From contig NZ_JARP01000001.1 in assembly GCF_000708595.2 (NCBI RefSeq), positions 620,001-684,000 of the forward strand: DNA of 64,000 nt, in the 5' to 3' direction. Below, one piece after another: positions 14,926 through 24,573 of this stretch. The notes beneath the pieces are model-generated. The model made no database searches. It saw only the letters and a list, made by a program, of their open reading frames with translations, and was not told the DNA's origin. The stretch's first letter is position 1. Every line of letters starts with the position of its first letter. The translations under genes were made by a program, and so were the position numbers. The stretch comes from Flavobacterium sp. KJJ. Its GTDB lineage: Bacteria; Bacteroidota; Bacteroidia; Flavobacteriales; Flavobacteriaceae.

Positions 14926-15918
14926 TTATTGTTTCAAAAATACAATTAATGGTTTTATAAATTGATCGAAAGATTCTATATGAGGCAAATGCCCTGTATT
15001 TGGTACTTCAACTAATTTTGAGTTTGGAATCGCTTTTTGAGTTTTTTTGCCCAGTTCAGCATAATTTCCCATTGTTTTTCTGACTTCTTCAGGTGCCAAC
15101 TGTTTTCCTAAAGCTGTTTTATCTCTTGTTCCGATGATTAAAAGCGTTTGACTTTTGATGTTTTTGAATTCGTATAAAACAGGCTGGGTAAAAATCATGT
15201 CGTACAGCAGAGCAGAATTCCAAGCTACTTTATTGTAATCAGGAGCTGAAGTCCAGCCAGCGCCGAGTTCTGCCCATTTTTGAAAAGTTGCATTCCATTT
15301 TCCATCATAATAATTTTCCATTTGATATTTTTTGATCGCTTGGTAATTTTGTTTTAATTCTGATTCGTACCACCATTCAACAGGTTTGTAAGGAACTACA
15401 AGTTTCCAATCTTCTAAGCCAATTGGGTTTTCAAGAACTAATTTTTCAGTAGTTTCAGGATACATCAAAGCAAATCTTGTGGCTAACATTCCGCCCATTG
15501 AATGTCCTAAAATAGTTGTTTTTTGAATGCCCAATTGATCTAAAAGCTTCTTGGTATTTTCTGCCAATTGCTGAAAAGTGTACTGAAAATTATCTGGTTT
15601 GGATGATTTTCCAAACCCAATCTGATCCGGAACAATGACGCGGAAACCTTCTTTTGAAAGTGCCTTTATAGTAGTTTCCCAATACGCTCCGTTGAAATTT
15701 TTTCCGTGAAGCAAAACAATATTTTTGTTGTTATAGTTTTCAGGAGTTATATCCATATAAGCCATTTTTAGAGAATGACGCTGGTTGTTTAATTCTAAAA
15801 ACTTTACAGGAAAAGGATATTCGTAATTGCTTAAATTTATATCTAAAGCTTTTATTTTTTCTTCTTGCGAAAAACAAAAAAGAGGAAGTAACAGCATTAT
15901 AAGTTTTATATTTTTCAT
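14926..15918 (-). CDS. Exported alpha/beta hydrolase
   Basis: A 330-residue protein with a signal peptide (about 1-17, LLLPLFCFSQ). The alpha/beta hydrolase core shows the oxyanion segment VLLHGKNFNG (about 68-77), the nucleophile elbow GHSMGG with S140, and a C-terminal NTGHLPH that supplies the catalytic histidine. The family covers esterases, haloperoxidase-like enzymes and lyases. Substrate cannot be told. A cap region rich in tryptophan (about 180-230) lies between strands 6 and 7. Confidence 0.85.
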   Translation of the reverse strand: MKNIKLIMLLLPLFCFSQEEKIKALDINLSNYEYPFPVKFLELNNQRHSLKMAYMDITPENYNNKNIVLLHGKNFNGAYWETTIKALSKEGFRVIVPDQIGFGKSSKPDNFQYTFQQLAENTKKLLDQLGIQKTTILGHSMGGMLATRFALMYPETTEKLVLENPIGLEDWKLVVPYKPVEWWYESELKQNYQAIKKYQMENYYDGKWNATFQKWAELGAGWTSAPDYNKVAWNSALLYDMIFTQPVLYEFKNIKSQTLLIIGTRDKTALGKQLAPEEVRKTMGNYAELGKKTQKAIPNSKLVEVPNTGHLPHIESFDQFIKPLIVFLKQ

Positions 15919-16017
15919 TTTTTAAGGATTAAGTTTTGCAACTTCTATAAAATTAAACTTAACCATTTTAAAACCAAAAATTAAAGTCTTAAAATTATCA
16001 GAAAATTTGTATTTTCT

Positions 16018-16857
16018 TTATGCCATAACAGCAACAGTATTTAGCGCCATTTCACCAAGATTTTTATTGCCAATAATTTCAACTTTTTCTTTAGCATCAT
16101 CAGGAGTCATTCCTTTAGAGAATAAAAGCCAGGCATCATCTGGACTTATTTTTACAATTGAAGTTGGTTCAGCATCAAACAATTCTATAAATGACCAGTT
16201 ATTTTCTTTTTTAATAATACTCCATTCACCGCCAATCTCGGTTGTTACAATCAAAGTTATAATTGTGCCATTCTCTGCTTTTACATTTTTGTAGACATGA
16301 GGCAAAGCCTGTATAAAAGTCTGTATAAAAGGATAAAATAAATTTTTGGTTAAAAGAGCGGGTTTGTTAACCGCATTTCTAATTTGCTGTTGATGCAAGA
16401 ATTTTTCAGTGTATTCTCTAGCAATATGAAACCAGTTTAGAGAAGTTTCTTCGCCAGCCCATGCAACAGAAAATATCGCATTTTCAAAAGGATTTAAAGT
16501 TTGTAGATGCGCAGTATATTGTTTTCCGGTAGTTTCTAATAATTCAGTTATGACTTTTGGACTAAGACGTTTTGTGGCGCTGGTCCAACTCATATTTAAT
16601 TGATTGAGAAAATCGACCAAATCGTTATATGAATTAATGTTTTCTGGTTTTTCGCCAAAAAAAGAATCTCTAGAAATAGATAAGCCTCTTAAATTTCCGT
16701 CTAATAAATGAGATGCAATATCTTTTACTGTCCATTTTTTACAGACTGTTTTTGCATTCCATTCTTCTTCGTTCAATGATTTTAAAAGCTCGATTAGCAA
16801 CTCATCTAAAATAGGGAAGAGATGTAAAGTTTCTATTGGTATAATTGAAGATTTCAT
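16018..16857 (-). CDS. DinB-like protein with a maleylpyruvate isomerase N-terminal domain
   Basis: A 279-residue cytoplasmic protein. The first 160 residues form the four-helix DinB/maleylpyruvate isomerase N-terminal fold: ETLHLFPILDELLIELLKSL, CKKWTVKDIASHLLDG with its conserved His, and FHIAREYTEKFLHQQQIR. The C-terminal part resembles a sterol-carrier-like domain (ILVTTEIGGEWSI, GMTPDDAKEKVEIIG). Actinobacterial relatives use mycothiol, which Bacteroidota lack, so the co-substrate here is unknown. It ends 99 bp from the hydrolase gene downstream and starts 13 bp after the MscS gene, likely one transcript with it. Confidence 0.75.
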   Translation of the reverse strand: MKSSIIPIETLHLFPILDELLIELLKSLNEEEWNAKTVCKKWTVKDIASHLLDGNLRGLSISRDSFFGEKPENINSYNDLVDFLNQLNMSWTSATKRLSPKVITELLETTGKQYTAHLQTLNPFENAIFSVAWAGEETSLNWFHIAREYTEKFLHQQQIRNAVNKPALLTKNLFYPFIQTFIQALPHVYKNVKAENGTIITLIVTTEIGGEWSIIKKENNWSFIELFDAEPTSIVKISPDDAWLLFSKGMTPDDAKEKVEIIGNKNLGEMALNTVAVMA

Positions 16858-16870
16858 AAGCTTAATTTAA

Positions 16871-17725
16871 CTATGACTCTTCTTTTTCGGTGTTTTTCAA
16901 TGTTACAACGCTTTGCGGATACGGAATATCAATATTCGCTTCATCAAAACGTTTTTTAATACTTTGCAGTAAATCGCAATACATTACAAAACCTTCTGTA
17001 GAATTTTTTGCCCAGGCCCAAGCTTTTAACGTAACGCTCGAATCTGCTAAAGCAACAACGCGCGCTGTAACAAGAGGTGTTTTTTGTTTCTTGCTTTCGG
17101 CTGTTCGCGTGTCAATAAAAAAGGGATGTTTAGCCACTTCTTCTTTCATGATTTCTAGAGCTTTCTCGATATCAGATTCATAACCAATTCCGATTTCGAT
17201 TATTTTACAAGATTTGGTATCATGCATATTGGTGTTTACAATAATCTGATTGCTGATAACTGAATTTGGAATAATAATTCGATTATTTTCCGCATCTTTC
17301 AAAACAACTTGTCTTAAATTAATGTCTTCGACAGTACCAACAAAATTGTTGATTGTAATTTTGTCATTGATCCGAAAAGGCTTAAAAATAACTAGAAAAA
17401 TCCCGCTTACAATATTGCTTAAAGCCTGTTGAGAAGCCAAACCCGCCACTAACGAAATAACTCCAGCACCAGCTAAGAATGAATGTCCGATAATTTTAAA
17501 TTCTGGAATTTGTATTAGAGCAAAAGCAAAACCTAGAATGTAAATTACCGTTATAATTAAATGTTTCAAAAACTTAAAACCGGTTGCATCATACTCTTTA
17601 TTGGTTTGCTTTCGATACAAAAAATAGCGCAGTACTTTATCAGTAATGGCCCCTAAAATAATTGTTGTAATTGCTATGATTGCAATAAAAATACCAATTC
17701 TAAAGTCTTTGAAGTAATCAATCAT
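16871..17725 (-). CDS. MscS-type mechanosensitive channel
   Basis: Small-conductance mechanosensitive channels open when membrane tension rises and release solutes during hypoosmotic shock. The 284-residue protein has three predicted transmembrane helices (about 10-30, 50-70 and 80-115). The third is the pore helix, with the glycine/alanine-rich GAGVISLVAGLASQQALSN. The cytoplasmic beta domain follows with FRINDKITINNFVGTVEDI. It is close in length to E. coli MscS (286). The gene for the DinB-like protein follows 13 bp downstream. Confidence 0.9.
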   Translation of the reverse strand: MIDYFKDFRIGIFIAIIAITTIILGAITDKVLRYFLYRKQTNKEYDATGFKFLKHLIITVIYILGFAFALIQIPEFKIIGHSFLAGAGVISLVAGLASQQALSNIVSGIFLVIFKPFRINDKITINNFVGTVEDINLRQVVLKDAENNRIIIPNSVISNQIIVNTNMHDTKSCKIIEIGIGYESDIEKALEIMKEEVAKHPFFIDTRTAESKKQKTPLVTARVVALADSSVTLKAWAWAKNSTEGFVMYCDLLQSIKKRFDEANIDIPYPQSVVTLKNTEKEES

Positions 17726-17806
17726 AAATTTAGAGTTTAAAAAAATCCAAAAAACAACTGTAAAATGTGTCTTTTGGATTTTATAATTTATAACATATTA
17801 GATTTT

Positions 17807-18244
17807 TTATAATCCAACAAAATCTTCGCTTTTAGGGAAAATACTCAAAGCTTCGATAGCAATTTCCGGAGTTGGAGAAGCTAATTTTCTAAGTTTTGTG
17901 TCCATCCAGGCACCGTCAACAGTAATAGTAGCACAAAGTGTATCATCTTCTCTTTTAAATTCGTGAATGATAGACCAGCGAGAAGCATCAGCTTTCATTT
18001 TTGATGTTTTGGTATGAATAAAGATTTTATCAGAAAGTTTTAATTCTTTTCTAAAAACACATTCTTCTCTAAACAAAACGGGTCCAAAGCCTTGCGTTTG
18101 CATTACTTTTAATGTTAAGCCCAATTCTTCTAGGATTTCGATACGATGCTGTGCACCAAAATCATAATAAGCACTGTGACGAACGTGAAAATTTGGGTCA
18201 AGATCTGACCAGCGAAAAGAAATTTCTTTAATAAATGAAGCCAT
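17807..18244 (-). CDS. Acyl-CoA thioesterase (hotdog fold)
   Basis: A 145-residue protein with the 4-hydroxybenzoyl-CoA thioesterase pattern: RWSDLDPNFHVRHSAYYDF near residues 11-29, whose Asp and His/Asn positions match the DxDxxxHVNN-type active region with HVRH in place of HVNN. It hydrolyses an acyl-CoA to acid and CoA in the cytoplasm, with substrate unknown. It stands alone with short AT-rich spacers on both sides. Confidence 0.85.
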   Translation of the reverse strand: MASFIKEISFRWSDLDPNFHVRHSAYYDFGAQHRIEILEELGLTLKVMQTQGFGPVLFREECVFRKELKLSDKIFIHTKTSKMKADASRWSIIHEFKREDDTLCATITVDGAWMDTKLRKLASPTPEIAIEALSIFPKSEDFVGL

Positions 18245-18378
18245 TTTTTATTGTATTTTAATTGTAATGAGAATGCTTTTCGAAATAATTTTCTCAGAAA
18301 AACATCCTTTTATAAGAAATCGAAATTACAAATAAAAACCCAAATCGTTTATTGTAAAATGAAGTATTGAAAGAATTA

Positions 18379-18972
18379 TTAATAGTATTCTTTTTCAAAA
18401 GGAACAAAATCCTGAAGTTTAGGAAGTGGCCTTATCAAGATTTTCTTTTTGGTGTGTGTTTTTGGAAAATCATCTTCGCCATATGGTTCTGTTTCAATAA
18501 TCTGAATTCCTGTTGATAAATTAAAGTCAATTCTTCCCATTGTGCCTAGTCCGTTTGAGTATACTTCAGAAAAACCAATTAGTTCGAAATTCCCATTTTG
18601 ATATCGGAATTTATGCTCAAAATGACCGCGCAAAAGTTCGTTATTAATACTTAAAATTCCTTTTATAATTGTAATTTCATCAAAACCATTTCCAGTTTGA
18701 AAACCATTTTTGCCATTTGGAAAAGCAGGTTCAATTGCTTTTGTGGTAGAAAGGATATGTTTAAAAGATCCGTTTTGTTCAGCGAAATAAATATCAAGTT
18801 TATAAGGCGAAGTATCGCTAACAGTATCCTGTAAAACCTGAACGTAGTCGATTAAGCCATCTTTGTTTAGATCACCTTTTACTTTTGTGATTTCTTTATT
18901 GAAATTGCTTTTTTGAGCAGAAAGTGAGGTTGAAAAAATAAGAAGTGATAAAAATACAGTTGATTTTGACAT
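18379..18972 (-). CDS. Exported protein with a VCBS/EF-hand-like segment
   Basis: A 197-residue protein starting MSKSTVFLSLLIFSTSLSAQ, a signal peptide cleaved near residue 20. GDLNKDGLIDYVQVLQD soon after is a Dx(D/N)xDGxxD calcium-loop motif as in VCBS/FG-GAP and dockerin-like repeats. The rest is beta-rich and unassigned. The start at 18972 is chosen over an upstream ATG at 19050, which would place 26 residues before the signal peptide and overlap the TlpA gene. It follows that gene by 40 bp. Confidence 0.7.
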   Translation of the reverse strand: MSKSTVFLSLLIFSTSLSAQKSNFNKEITKVKGDLNKDGLIDYVQVLQDTVSDTSPYKLDIYFAEQNGSFKHILSTTKAIEPAFPNGKNGFQTGNGFDEITIIKGILSINNELLRGHFEHKFRYQNGNFELIGFSEVYSNGLGTMGRIDFNLSTGIQIIETEPYGEDDFPKTHTKKKILIRPLPKLQDFVPFEKEYY

Positions 18973-19012
18973 TATTAATTTAATTGATTTCAGATTACTT
19001 CCAATCTGAATG

Positions 19013-19801
19013 TTATTTATTTGACAGCAATTTTCGAATTTCGACTGCAATATTTTCTAAATTTCCTTTTGCATTTCCTGTAGATACAAATTTTATAACT
19101 CCGTTTTGATCGATTAGAAAGTTTTTCGGAATTGAATTCATTCCATATTGGTTCCATATTTTCTGCTCAGGATCAATTCCATAATTAAAATTAAGTCCGT
19201 CTTTTTTTAATTTCATTACTTTTTTTGAAACCAAATTTTCAGCTTCTCCTTTCGAAATTGCTAAAAATACAAAATTATCATCTTTGAATGGTCCGAGGAT
19301 TTTTGTTGGAATATCATAAAATTCCATTAAGCAAGGAGCGCACCAAGTTGCCCAAAAATTAACAAGAACGACTTTGCCTTTTAGATCAGAAAGCTTTATT
19401 TCTTTGCCATCAATTAGCTTTAAAGTAAAATCTATTGCTTTATCGTTTATATTTAAAATATATTCCTGAGGCTCTTTTAGCATTTCTTTTTCTGCTACAC
19501 CAGTATTTCTTTTTTTGTCATTTTCACTTTTTTCTTTTTCAGAATAAAGCTCAATTGTAACTATGAATTCTCTATCACCAATTTTATCTCCGAATTTTTT
19601 CGCCAGTTCATTTCTTTTTTCTTCAGAAACACCTTTATTCATCGATTTAACATAGCCTTCATTGCCATATTTTTCAACTTTTTCCATTGAAGAAATTTCA
19701 TTATCGATTATAATTACATATTCAGGTTTTTTTACAACTTTGTATTGTGCGTAAAAAGATTGAACAATCAGGATAAATGCAAAACAGATTATTTTTTTCA
19801 T
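19013..19801 (-). CDS. Periplasmic TlpA-type thioredoxin with an extra N-terminal region
   Basis: A 262-residue protein with a signal peptide (about 1-18). Residues 115-262 form a TlpA/ResA-like thioredoxin domain, with the redox motif WATWCAPC (C154 and C157) and NSIPKNFLIDQNG downstream. Such proteins reduce disulfides in the periplasm, for example for cytochrome c maturation, or protect against oxidative stress. Residues 20-110 form an extra charged region, rich in Lys and Glu, that is not part of the thioredoxin fold and that I do not recognise. It sits upstream of the VCBS-like gene. Confidence 0.85.
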   Translation of the reverse strand: MKKIICFAFILIVQSFYAQYKVVKKPEYVIIIDNEISSMEKVEKYGNEGYVKSMNKGVSEEKRNELAKKFGDKIGDREFIVTIELYSEKEKSENDKKRNTGVAEKEMLKEPQEYILNINDKAIDFTLKLIDGKEIKLSDLKGKVVLVNFWATWCAPCLMEFYDIPTKILGPFKDDNFVFLAISKGEAENLVSKKVMKLKKDGLNFNYGIDPEQKIWNQYGMNSIPKNFLIDQNGVIKFVSTGNAKGNLENIAVEIRKLLSNK

Positions 19802-19838
19802 ACGTTTAATTTTATACTTTGAATTAGCATTTTAAATT

Positions 19839-21098
19839 TTAAGATTCCTTTTTAGAATTAAGCTTCTTTACTACCCACGGAAGTGTAAGACCCTGCCCAA
19901 TCAAAGTTAATAATACAACAGCAACAGAAATAAAAATAATTACGGTTCGTTCTGGAAATGGAGTTCCGTCCGGAAGGTTTTTGGGGAGACCTATAGCAAT
20001 CGCTAGAGACACAATACCGCGCATTCCTGACCAGCCCAAAATAATGCTATTGTTAAAATCTAAAAGCGCATCTTCACTAATTTTTCGCTTGCTTTTTTTA
20101 TTTTGAAAAGTTTTTTGCAGGTTTATTTTCTGAAGAAATATTCTGACCATTCTAATCAAAAGTGCGACGATTGTAATGATAAAAGCATATCCAATATAAG
20201 GTAGAATCATATCATTGTCAATACCTTTTAAGATGTAACGAAAATTAAGTCCGATTAAAATAAAGATTAATCCGTTTAGTAAAAATATAATAATGTCCCA
20301 AAGGCTTCTAGAGCTGTTTTTTAAGCTTTCTGGAAATATTTTTTTACTGAAACGCGCAATTGACAGGCCTAAAATAACTACAGCAATTACTCCAGAAACA
20401 TGCAGGTTTTCAGCAATCAAATACGTTACAAATGGCATTAAGAGCATGAAACTTACCGTGACATTTACATTTTTATGCACTCTGCTTAATATAAATGCCA
20501 AAATTTTTGCCATTACAAAACCTACTAAAAAACCGCCTCCCAATAATACAATGAATTGAAGTGTTGCTTTCCAAATTATAAAAGCAGATCCCATTACTGC
20601 CGCAACAGCAAAACGATATGCAACTAAAGCAGAGGCATCATTAATTAAACTTTCACCTTCAAGAATAGTAATGGTTTTATGAGAAATTCCGAGTCCTTTC
20701 GTAATGCTTATAGCAGCTACTGCATCTGTTGCAGAAAGAATAGCTCCCAATAAAAATGCTAGAGGCCATGTAATATTCGGAATCATATAATGGGCCACTA
20801 CGGCAATCCAAAATGTAGTCAGAAAAACTAAAGTTATGGCCAGCGTACTTATTGTATTGATATTAGTTTTAAAATCTTTAGGTGAAATATTAAAAGAAGC
20901 ATCATATAATAAAGGAGGAAGAAACAATAAAAATATAATTTCTGGATTAATTTCAATTTCGTTCATTGTCGGGATAAAACCAATTGCAATGCCTACAATA
21001 ACCAGAAGAATAGGCTGGGGCAGTTTGATGGTATCGGCAAAGGCAGAAAGTCCTATAATAATGGCAAGAATAAAAATAATGATGCTGTAATTTTCCAT
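19839..21098 (-). CDS. CPA1-family Na+/H+ antiporter
   Basis: A 419-residue inner-membrane protein with about 12 transmembrane helices. It carries the CPA1 hallmarks: SATDAVAAISI in helix 5 and the ion-binding ILEGESLINDASALV segment in helix 6, plus GWSGMRGIVSLAIAIGLP near the C-terminus. It exchanges cytoplasmic Na+ (or K+) for protons and so helps control pH and salt. There is no long regulatory C-terminal tail. The divergent neighbour is dnaK, 255 bp away. Confidence 0.9.
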   Translation of the reverse strand: MENYSIIIFILAIIIGLSAFADTIKLPQPILLVIVGIAIGFIPTMNEIEINPEIIFLLFLPPLLYDASFNISPKDFKTNINTISTLAITLVFLTTFWIAVVAHYMIPNITWPLAFLLGAILSATDAVAAISITKGLGISHKTITILEGESLINDASALVAYRFAVAAVMGSAFIIWKATLQFIVLLGGGFLVGFVMAKILAFILSRVHKNVNVTVSFMLLMPFVTYLIAENLHVSGVIAVVILGLSIARFSKKIFPESLKNSSRSLWDIIIFLLNGLIFILIGLNFRYILKGIDNDMILPYIGYAFIITIVALLIRMVRIFLQKINLQKTFQNKKSKRKISEDALLDFNNSIILGWSGMRGIVSLAIAIGLPKNLPDGTPFPERTVIIFISVAVVLLTLIGQGLTLPWVVKKLNSKKES

Positions 21099-21174
21099 TT
21101 TGGCGAATATTGAATTTTTAGGATGATGCTAATGTAAGTATTTCAATATATAATTGAAAGTTTAGAAGCATTAA

Positions 21175-21266
21175 TGACACGTAAAGTCCTGATATGCCAT
21201 GATTGTCAGGTTTTAAAAATGTCATGTTGTCAGATGTTTATTAGTGTGCCAATATTAAAACTGACA
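21175..21266 (+). promoter_or_regulatory. Cluster of TGTCA/TGACA words upstream of dnaK
   Basis: Five copies of TGTCA or its complement TGACA lie within 92 bp: 21175-21179, 21204-21208, 21220-21224, 21228-21232 and 21262-21266. This is upstream of the sigma-54-like element at 21287. They could be binding sites for an activator, but no palindrome with fixed spacing stands out, so the call is tentative. Confidence 0.35.
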
Positions 21267-21286
21267 ATTTACTTTGGTTTTTTATA

Positions 21287-21303
21287 TTGGCACAAAGATT
21301 GAC
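21287..21303 (+). promoter_or_regulatory. Sigma-54-like promoter of dnaK
   Basis: TTGGCACAAAGATTGAC aligns with the -24/-12 consensus TGGCACRNNNNTTGCW, with the correct GG-to-GC spacing and one mismatch in the -12 core (TTGA for TTGC). The dnaK ATG at 21354 would lie about 40 nt after the expected start site. No CIRCE repeat and no TAnnTTTG box is seen in the spacer. Confidence 0.5.
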
Positions 21304-21353
21304 TTATGCCACCTGAGTTATAAATTAGTATATCAAAATTAAATATATAAAAA

Positions 21354-23237
21354 ATGGGTAAAATAATCGGAATTGACTTAGGTACGACGAACTCTTGTGT
21401 TTCTGTAATGGAAGGTAACGAAGCAGTTGTTATTCCTAACGCAGAAGGAAAAAGAACAACGCCATCTATCATCGCTTTTGTTGAAGGTGGAGAAATTAAA
21501 GTAGGTGATCCTGCAAAAAGACAAGCGGTAACGAATCCTACAAAAACGATTGCTTCTATTAAACGTTTTATGGGACACACTTTTGCTGAAACTCAAGAAG
21601 AGGCAAAAAGAGTTCCTTACAGTGTTGTAAAAGGTGACAACAATACGCCACGTGTGGATATTGACGGTCGTTTATACACTGCTCAAGAATTGTCAGCAAT
21701 GACACTTCAAAAAATGAAAAAAACTGCTGAGGACTATTTAGGTCAAACTGTAACTGAAGCAGTTATTACTGTTCCTGCTTACTTTAACGATGCACAACGT
21801 CAAGCTACTAAAGAAGCTGGAGAAATCGCTGGTCTTAAAGTTATGCGTATCATCAACGAGCCAACTGCTGCTGCACTTGCTTACGGATTAGATAAAAAAG
21901 GAACTGATCAAAAAATTGCTGTTTACGATTTAGGTGGAGGTACTTTTGATATCTCTGTTCTTGAATTAGGAGACGGAGTTTTCGAAGTATTGTCTACAAA
22001 TGGTGATACTCACTTAGGTGGAGATGATTTTGACCAAGTTATTATTGACTGGTTAGCTGACGAATTCAAATCTGAAGAAGGTATTGATTTACGTTTAGAT
22101 CCAATGTCATTGCAACGTTTGAAAGAAGCTGCAGAAAAAGCTAAGATTGAATTATCATCTTCTGCTGAAACTGAAATCAACTTACCTTACGTAACTGCTA
22201 CTGCTTCAGGACCAAAACACTTAGTAAAAAAATTATCTAGAGCTAAATTTGAGCAATTATCTGATACTTTAGTAAAACGTTCTATGGAGCCAGTTGCTAA
22301 AGCATTAAAAGATGCAGGTTTATCTACATCTGATATCGACGAAGTTATCCTTGTAGGAGGTTCTACTCGTATGCCAAGAATCGCTGACGAAGTTGAAAAA
22401 TTCTTCGGTAAAAAAGCATCTAAAGGAGTTAACCCTGATGAAGTTGTTGCTATTGGAGCTGCTATTCAAGGTGGAGTTTTATCTGGAGATGTAAAAGATG
22501 TATTGTTACTTGACGTAACGCCTCTTTCTTTAGGTATCGAAACTATGGGTGGTGTATTGACTAAATTAATTGAGTCTAACACAACTATCCCAACTAAAAA
22601 ATCTCAAGTATTCTCTACTGCTGCTGATTCTCAACCATCTGTTGAAATCCACGTATTACAAGGAGAAAGAGCAATGGCTGCTGATAACAAAACTATCGGT
22701 CGTTTCCACTTAGATGGTATTCCACCAGCACCAAGAGGAGTTCCTCAAATCGAGGTAACTTTTGATATCGATGCTAATGGTATCATCAAAGTTTCTGCAA
22801 CTGACAAAGGAACTGGAAAATCTCACGATATCCGTATCGAAGCTTCTTCTGGATTAACAGCTGAAGAAATCGAAAAAATGAAAAAAGATGCTGAAGCTAA
22901 CGCTGACGCTGATAAAATAGCTAAAGAAAGAGCTGAGAAATTAAACGAAGCTGACAGCATGATTTTCCAAACAGAAAGTCAATTGAAAGAGTTAGGAAGC
23001 AAATTAGCTGACGATCACAAAGTTGCTGTAGAGTACGCTTTAACTGAATTGAGAATGGCTCACCAATCTCAAGACATTCCAGCTATTCAAACGGCTCTTG
23101 ACAACATCAATGCAGCTTGGAAAACAGCTACAGAAGCTATGTACGCTCAAGGTGAACAAGGTCAACAAGCAGCTCCACAACAAGAGCAATCGCAAGGTGA
23201 CAATGTTGAAGACGTTGAATTCGAAGAAGTAAAATAA
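21354..23237 (+). CDS. dnaK: Chaperone protein DnaK (Hsp70)
   Basis: Hsp70 binds exposed hydrophobic stretches of proteins in cycles of ATP hydrolysis with DnaJ and GrpE. The 627-residue protein begins [21 protein letters not shown] (the phosphate-1 loop) and has [32 protein letters not shown] and the C-terminal EDVEFEEVK, all diagnostic. The substrate-binding domain starts near residue 390. dnaJ and grpE are not adjacent in this window. The promoter region holds a sigma-54-like element, and a strong terminator follows. Confidence 0.98.
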   Translation: MGKIIGIDLGTTNSCVSVMEGNEAVVIPNAEGKRTTPSIIAFVEGGEIKVGDPAKRQAVTNPTKTIASIKRFMGHTFAETQEEAKRVPYSVVKGDNNTPRVDIDGRLYTAQELSAMTLQKMKKTAEDYLGQTVTEAVITVPAYFNDAQRQATKEAGEIAGLKVMRIINEPTAAALAYGLDKKGTDQKIAVYDLGGGTFDISVLELGDGVFEVLSTNGDTHLGGDDFDQVIIDWLADEFKSEEGIDLRLDPMSLQRLKEAAEKAKIELSSSAETEINLPYVTATASGPKHLVKKLSRAKFEQLSDTLVKRSMEPVAKALKDAGLSTSDIDEVILVGGSTRMPRIADEVEKFFGKKASKGVNPDEVVAIGAAIQGGVLSGDVKDVLLLDVTPLSLGIETMGGVLTKLIESNTTIPTKKSQVFSTAADSQPSVEIHVLQGERAMAADNKTIGRFHLDGIPPAPRGVPQIEVTFDIDANGIIKVSATDKGTGKSHDIRIEASSGLTAEEIEKMKKDAEANADADKIAKERAEKLNEADSMIFQTESQLKELGSKLADDHKVAVEYALTELRMAHQSQDIPAIQTALDNINAAWKTATEAMYAQGEQGQQAAPQQEQSQGDNVEDVEFEEVK

Positions 23238-23278
23238 TTCTTTAGTACTAATTAATTAGTTACAAAGTATTAAAATAG

Positions 23279-23306
23279 AAAACCGAGTCAGAAATGACTC
23301 GGTTTT
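23279..23306 (+). terminator. Terminator of dnaK
   Basis: AAAACCGAGTCA (23279-23290) pairs with TGACTCGGTTTT (23295-23306) across a GAAA tetraloop, followed by further Ts. It is 41 bp after the dnaK stop codon. Confidence 0.9.
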
Positions 23307-23440
23307 TTTATGGATTATAATTACCTATTAAAAGTAATAAAAAGATTACATTTAATATTAGTTAACATTTTTACAAAATAACGATTCTCATTTCACGTTC
23401 GAATTCTTTTTTGTAATATTACTATATAAATCATTTTTGA

Positions 23441-24511
23441 ATGAGAAAGATAAAATACAAGAAAGGGCGCAAGCTTCAGCATATAACTTTAGAGTATACC
23501 GGAACACAAAAAGAGCATAAAACAGAAATGCAGCTTTTTGTTTATGATGATAATGATGTTGTTGAATATGAGAAATTTACAGTTGAATCTTTAAATAGCT
23601 GTATTGATTATACTAAAAATAATTGGCTCAATATTCATGGATTAAATGATATTGGCTTAATAAAAACAATTGGTACTCATTTTAAACTGGATGATTTTTT
23701 ATTGGCAGATATTTTAAATACATCCAAAAGAACCAAATTAGAAGAACAGCAAAATATTTTATTCTTCAATATAAAATCGCTTTTGCCTTCTGAATATTCA
23801 GATAATATTAGTGTCGAACAGCTTAGTTTTATTTTAAAAGATGGAATTCTAATTTCTTTTCAAGAAAAACGAAGTGATTTCTTTACTCATATTAGAGAAC
23901 GCCTTCGCACGCATGCCGGAATTGTGAGAACTAAAAAAGTAGATTACCTTCTTTATCTGCTTTTGGACGCTGTAATGGAAAACTTCTATATTACGATTGA
24001 AGATGAGGAAGATAAAATTGAAGAATTAATCAATTTAACTAAAAAAGGAGCTGATCCGATTATCTTAGAAAAGATTGAAAATCATCGTGATAACTTTAAT
24101 TTTTTAAAGCGATCTATTATTCCGCTTCGAGACTCACTATATTATCTAAAAACGATTAAAGACGATGATACTTATAATGGAATTGAAAAAGAGACTTTTA
24201 GTTTTTTTATTAGACTCCATCAAAAAAGCTTAGAACTTTTAGAGCAGATTGAGTCAGACATGAGTTCATTAGAAAGTGCTTCTAATTTTTATTTCTCGGA
24301 ACAAAGCCGAAAAATGAATGAAATTATGAAAACGCTGACCATTATTTCGGCCATCTTTATTCCGCTTACTTTTATTGTTGGAGTCTACGGAATGAATTTC
24401 GATTATATGCCAGAACTTCGTGCGAAAAACGGCTATTTTATTGTTATGGGAGCCATGTTTTTATTGGTTATAGCTCTTATTATTTATTTTAAAAAAAGAC
24501 GTTGGTTTTAA
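23441..24511 (+). CDS. corA: CorA-type magnesium/cobalt transporter
   Basis: CorA channels import Mg2+ (also Co2+ and Ni2+) as membrane pentamers. The 356-residue protein has a large soluble N-terminal domain with long helices (about 1-290) and two C-terminal transmembrane helices. The selectivity motif is intact as YGMNF (near residue 320), just after the first membrane helix SAIFIPLTFIVGV. The C-terminus ends KKRRWF, usual for the family. It is a single gene, 203 bp after dnaK and 62 bp before pta. Confidence 0.93.
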   Translation: MRKIKYKKGRKLQHITLEYTGTQKEHKTEMQLFVYDDNDVVEYEKFTVESLNSCIDYTKNNWLNIHGLNDIGLIKTIGTHFKLDDFLLADILNTSKRTKLEEQQNILFFNIKSLLPSEYSDNISVEQLSFILKDGILISFQEKRSDFFTHIRERLRTHAGIVRTKKVDYLLYLLLDAVMENFYITIEDEEDKIEELINLTKKGADPIILEKIENHRDNFNFLKRSIIPLRDSLYYLKTIKDDDTYNGIEKETFSFFIRLHQKSLELLEQIESDMSSLESASNFYFSEQSRKMNEIMKTLTIISAIFIPLTFIVGVYGMNFDYMPELRAKNGYFIVMGAMFLLVIALIIYFKKRRWF

Positions 24512-24542
24512 CGTTTGTTTCAATTAAAAAAATCATTTAAAC

Positions 24543-24550
24543 TACTTTTG
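24543..24550 (+). promoter_or_regulatory. Candidate -7 box of pta
   Basis: TACTTTTG is a perfect TAnnTTTG, with TTTG at 24514-24517, 25 bp upstream, as a possible -33 element. The ATG of pta is 23 bp downstream. Confidence 0.55.
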
Positions 24551-24573
24551 TTTTAGAATCAATATAAATAAAT

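Noticed and set aside
23411..23439. TTG with CATTTTTG at 18-bp spacing as a corA promoter
   Set aside because: The -7-like box ends one base before the corA start codon, so a start site would fall inside the gene.
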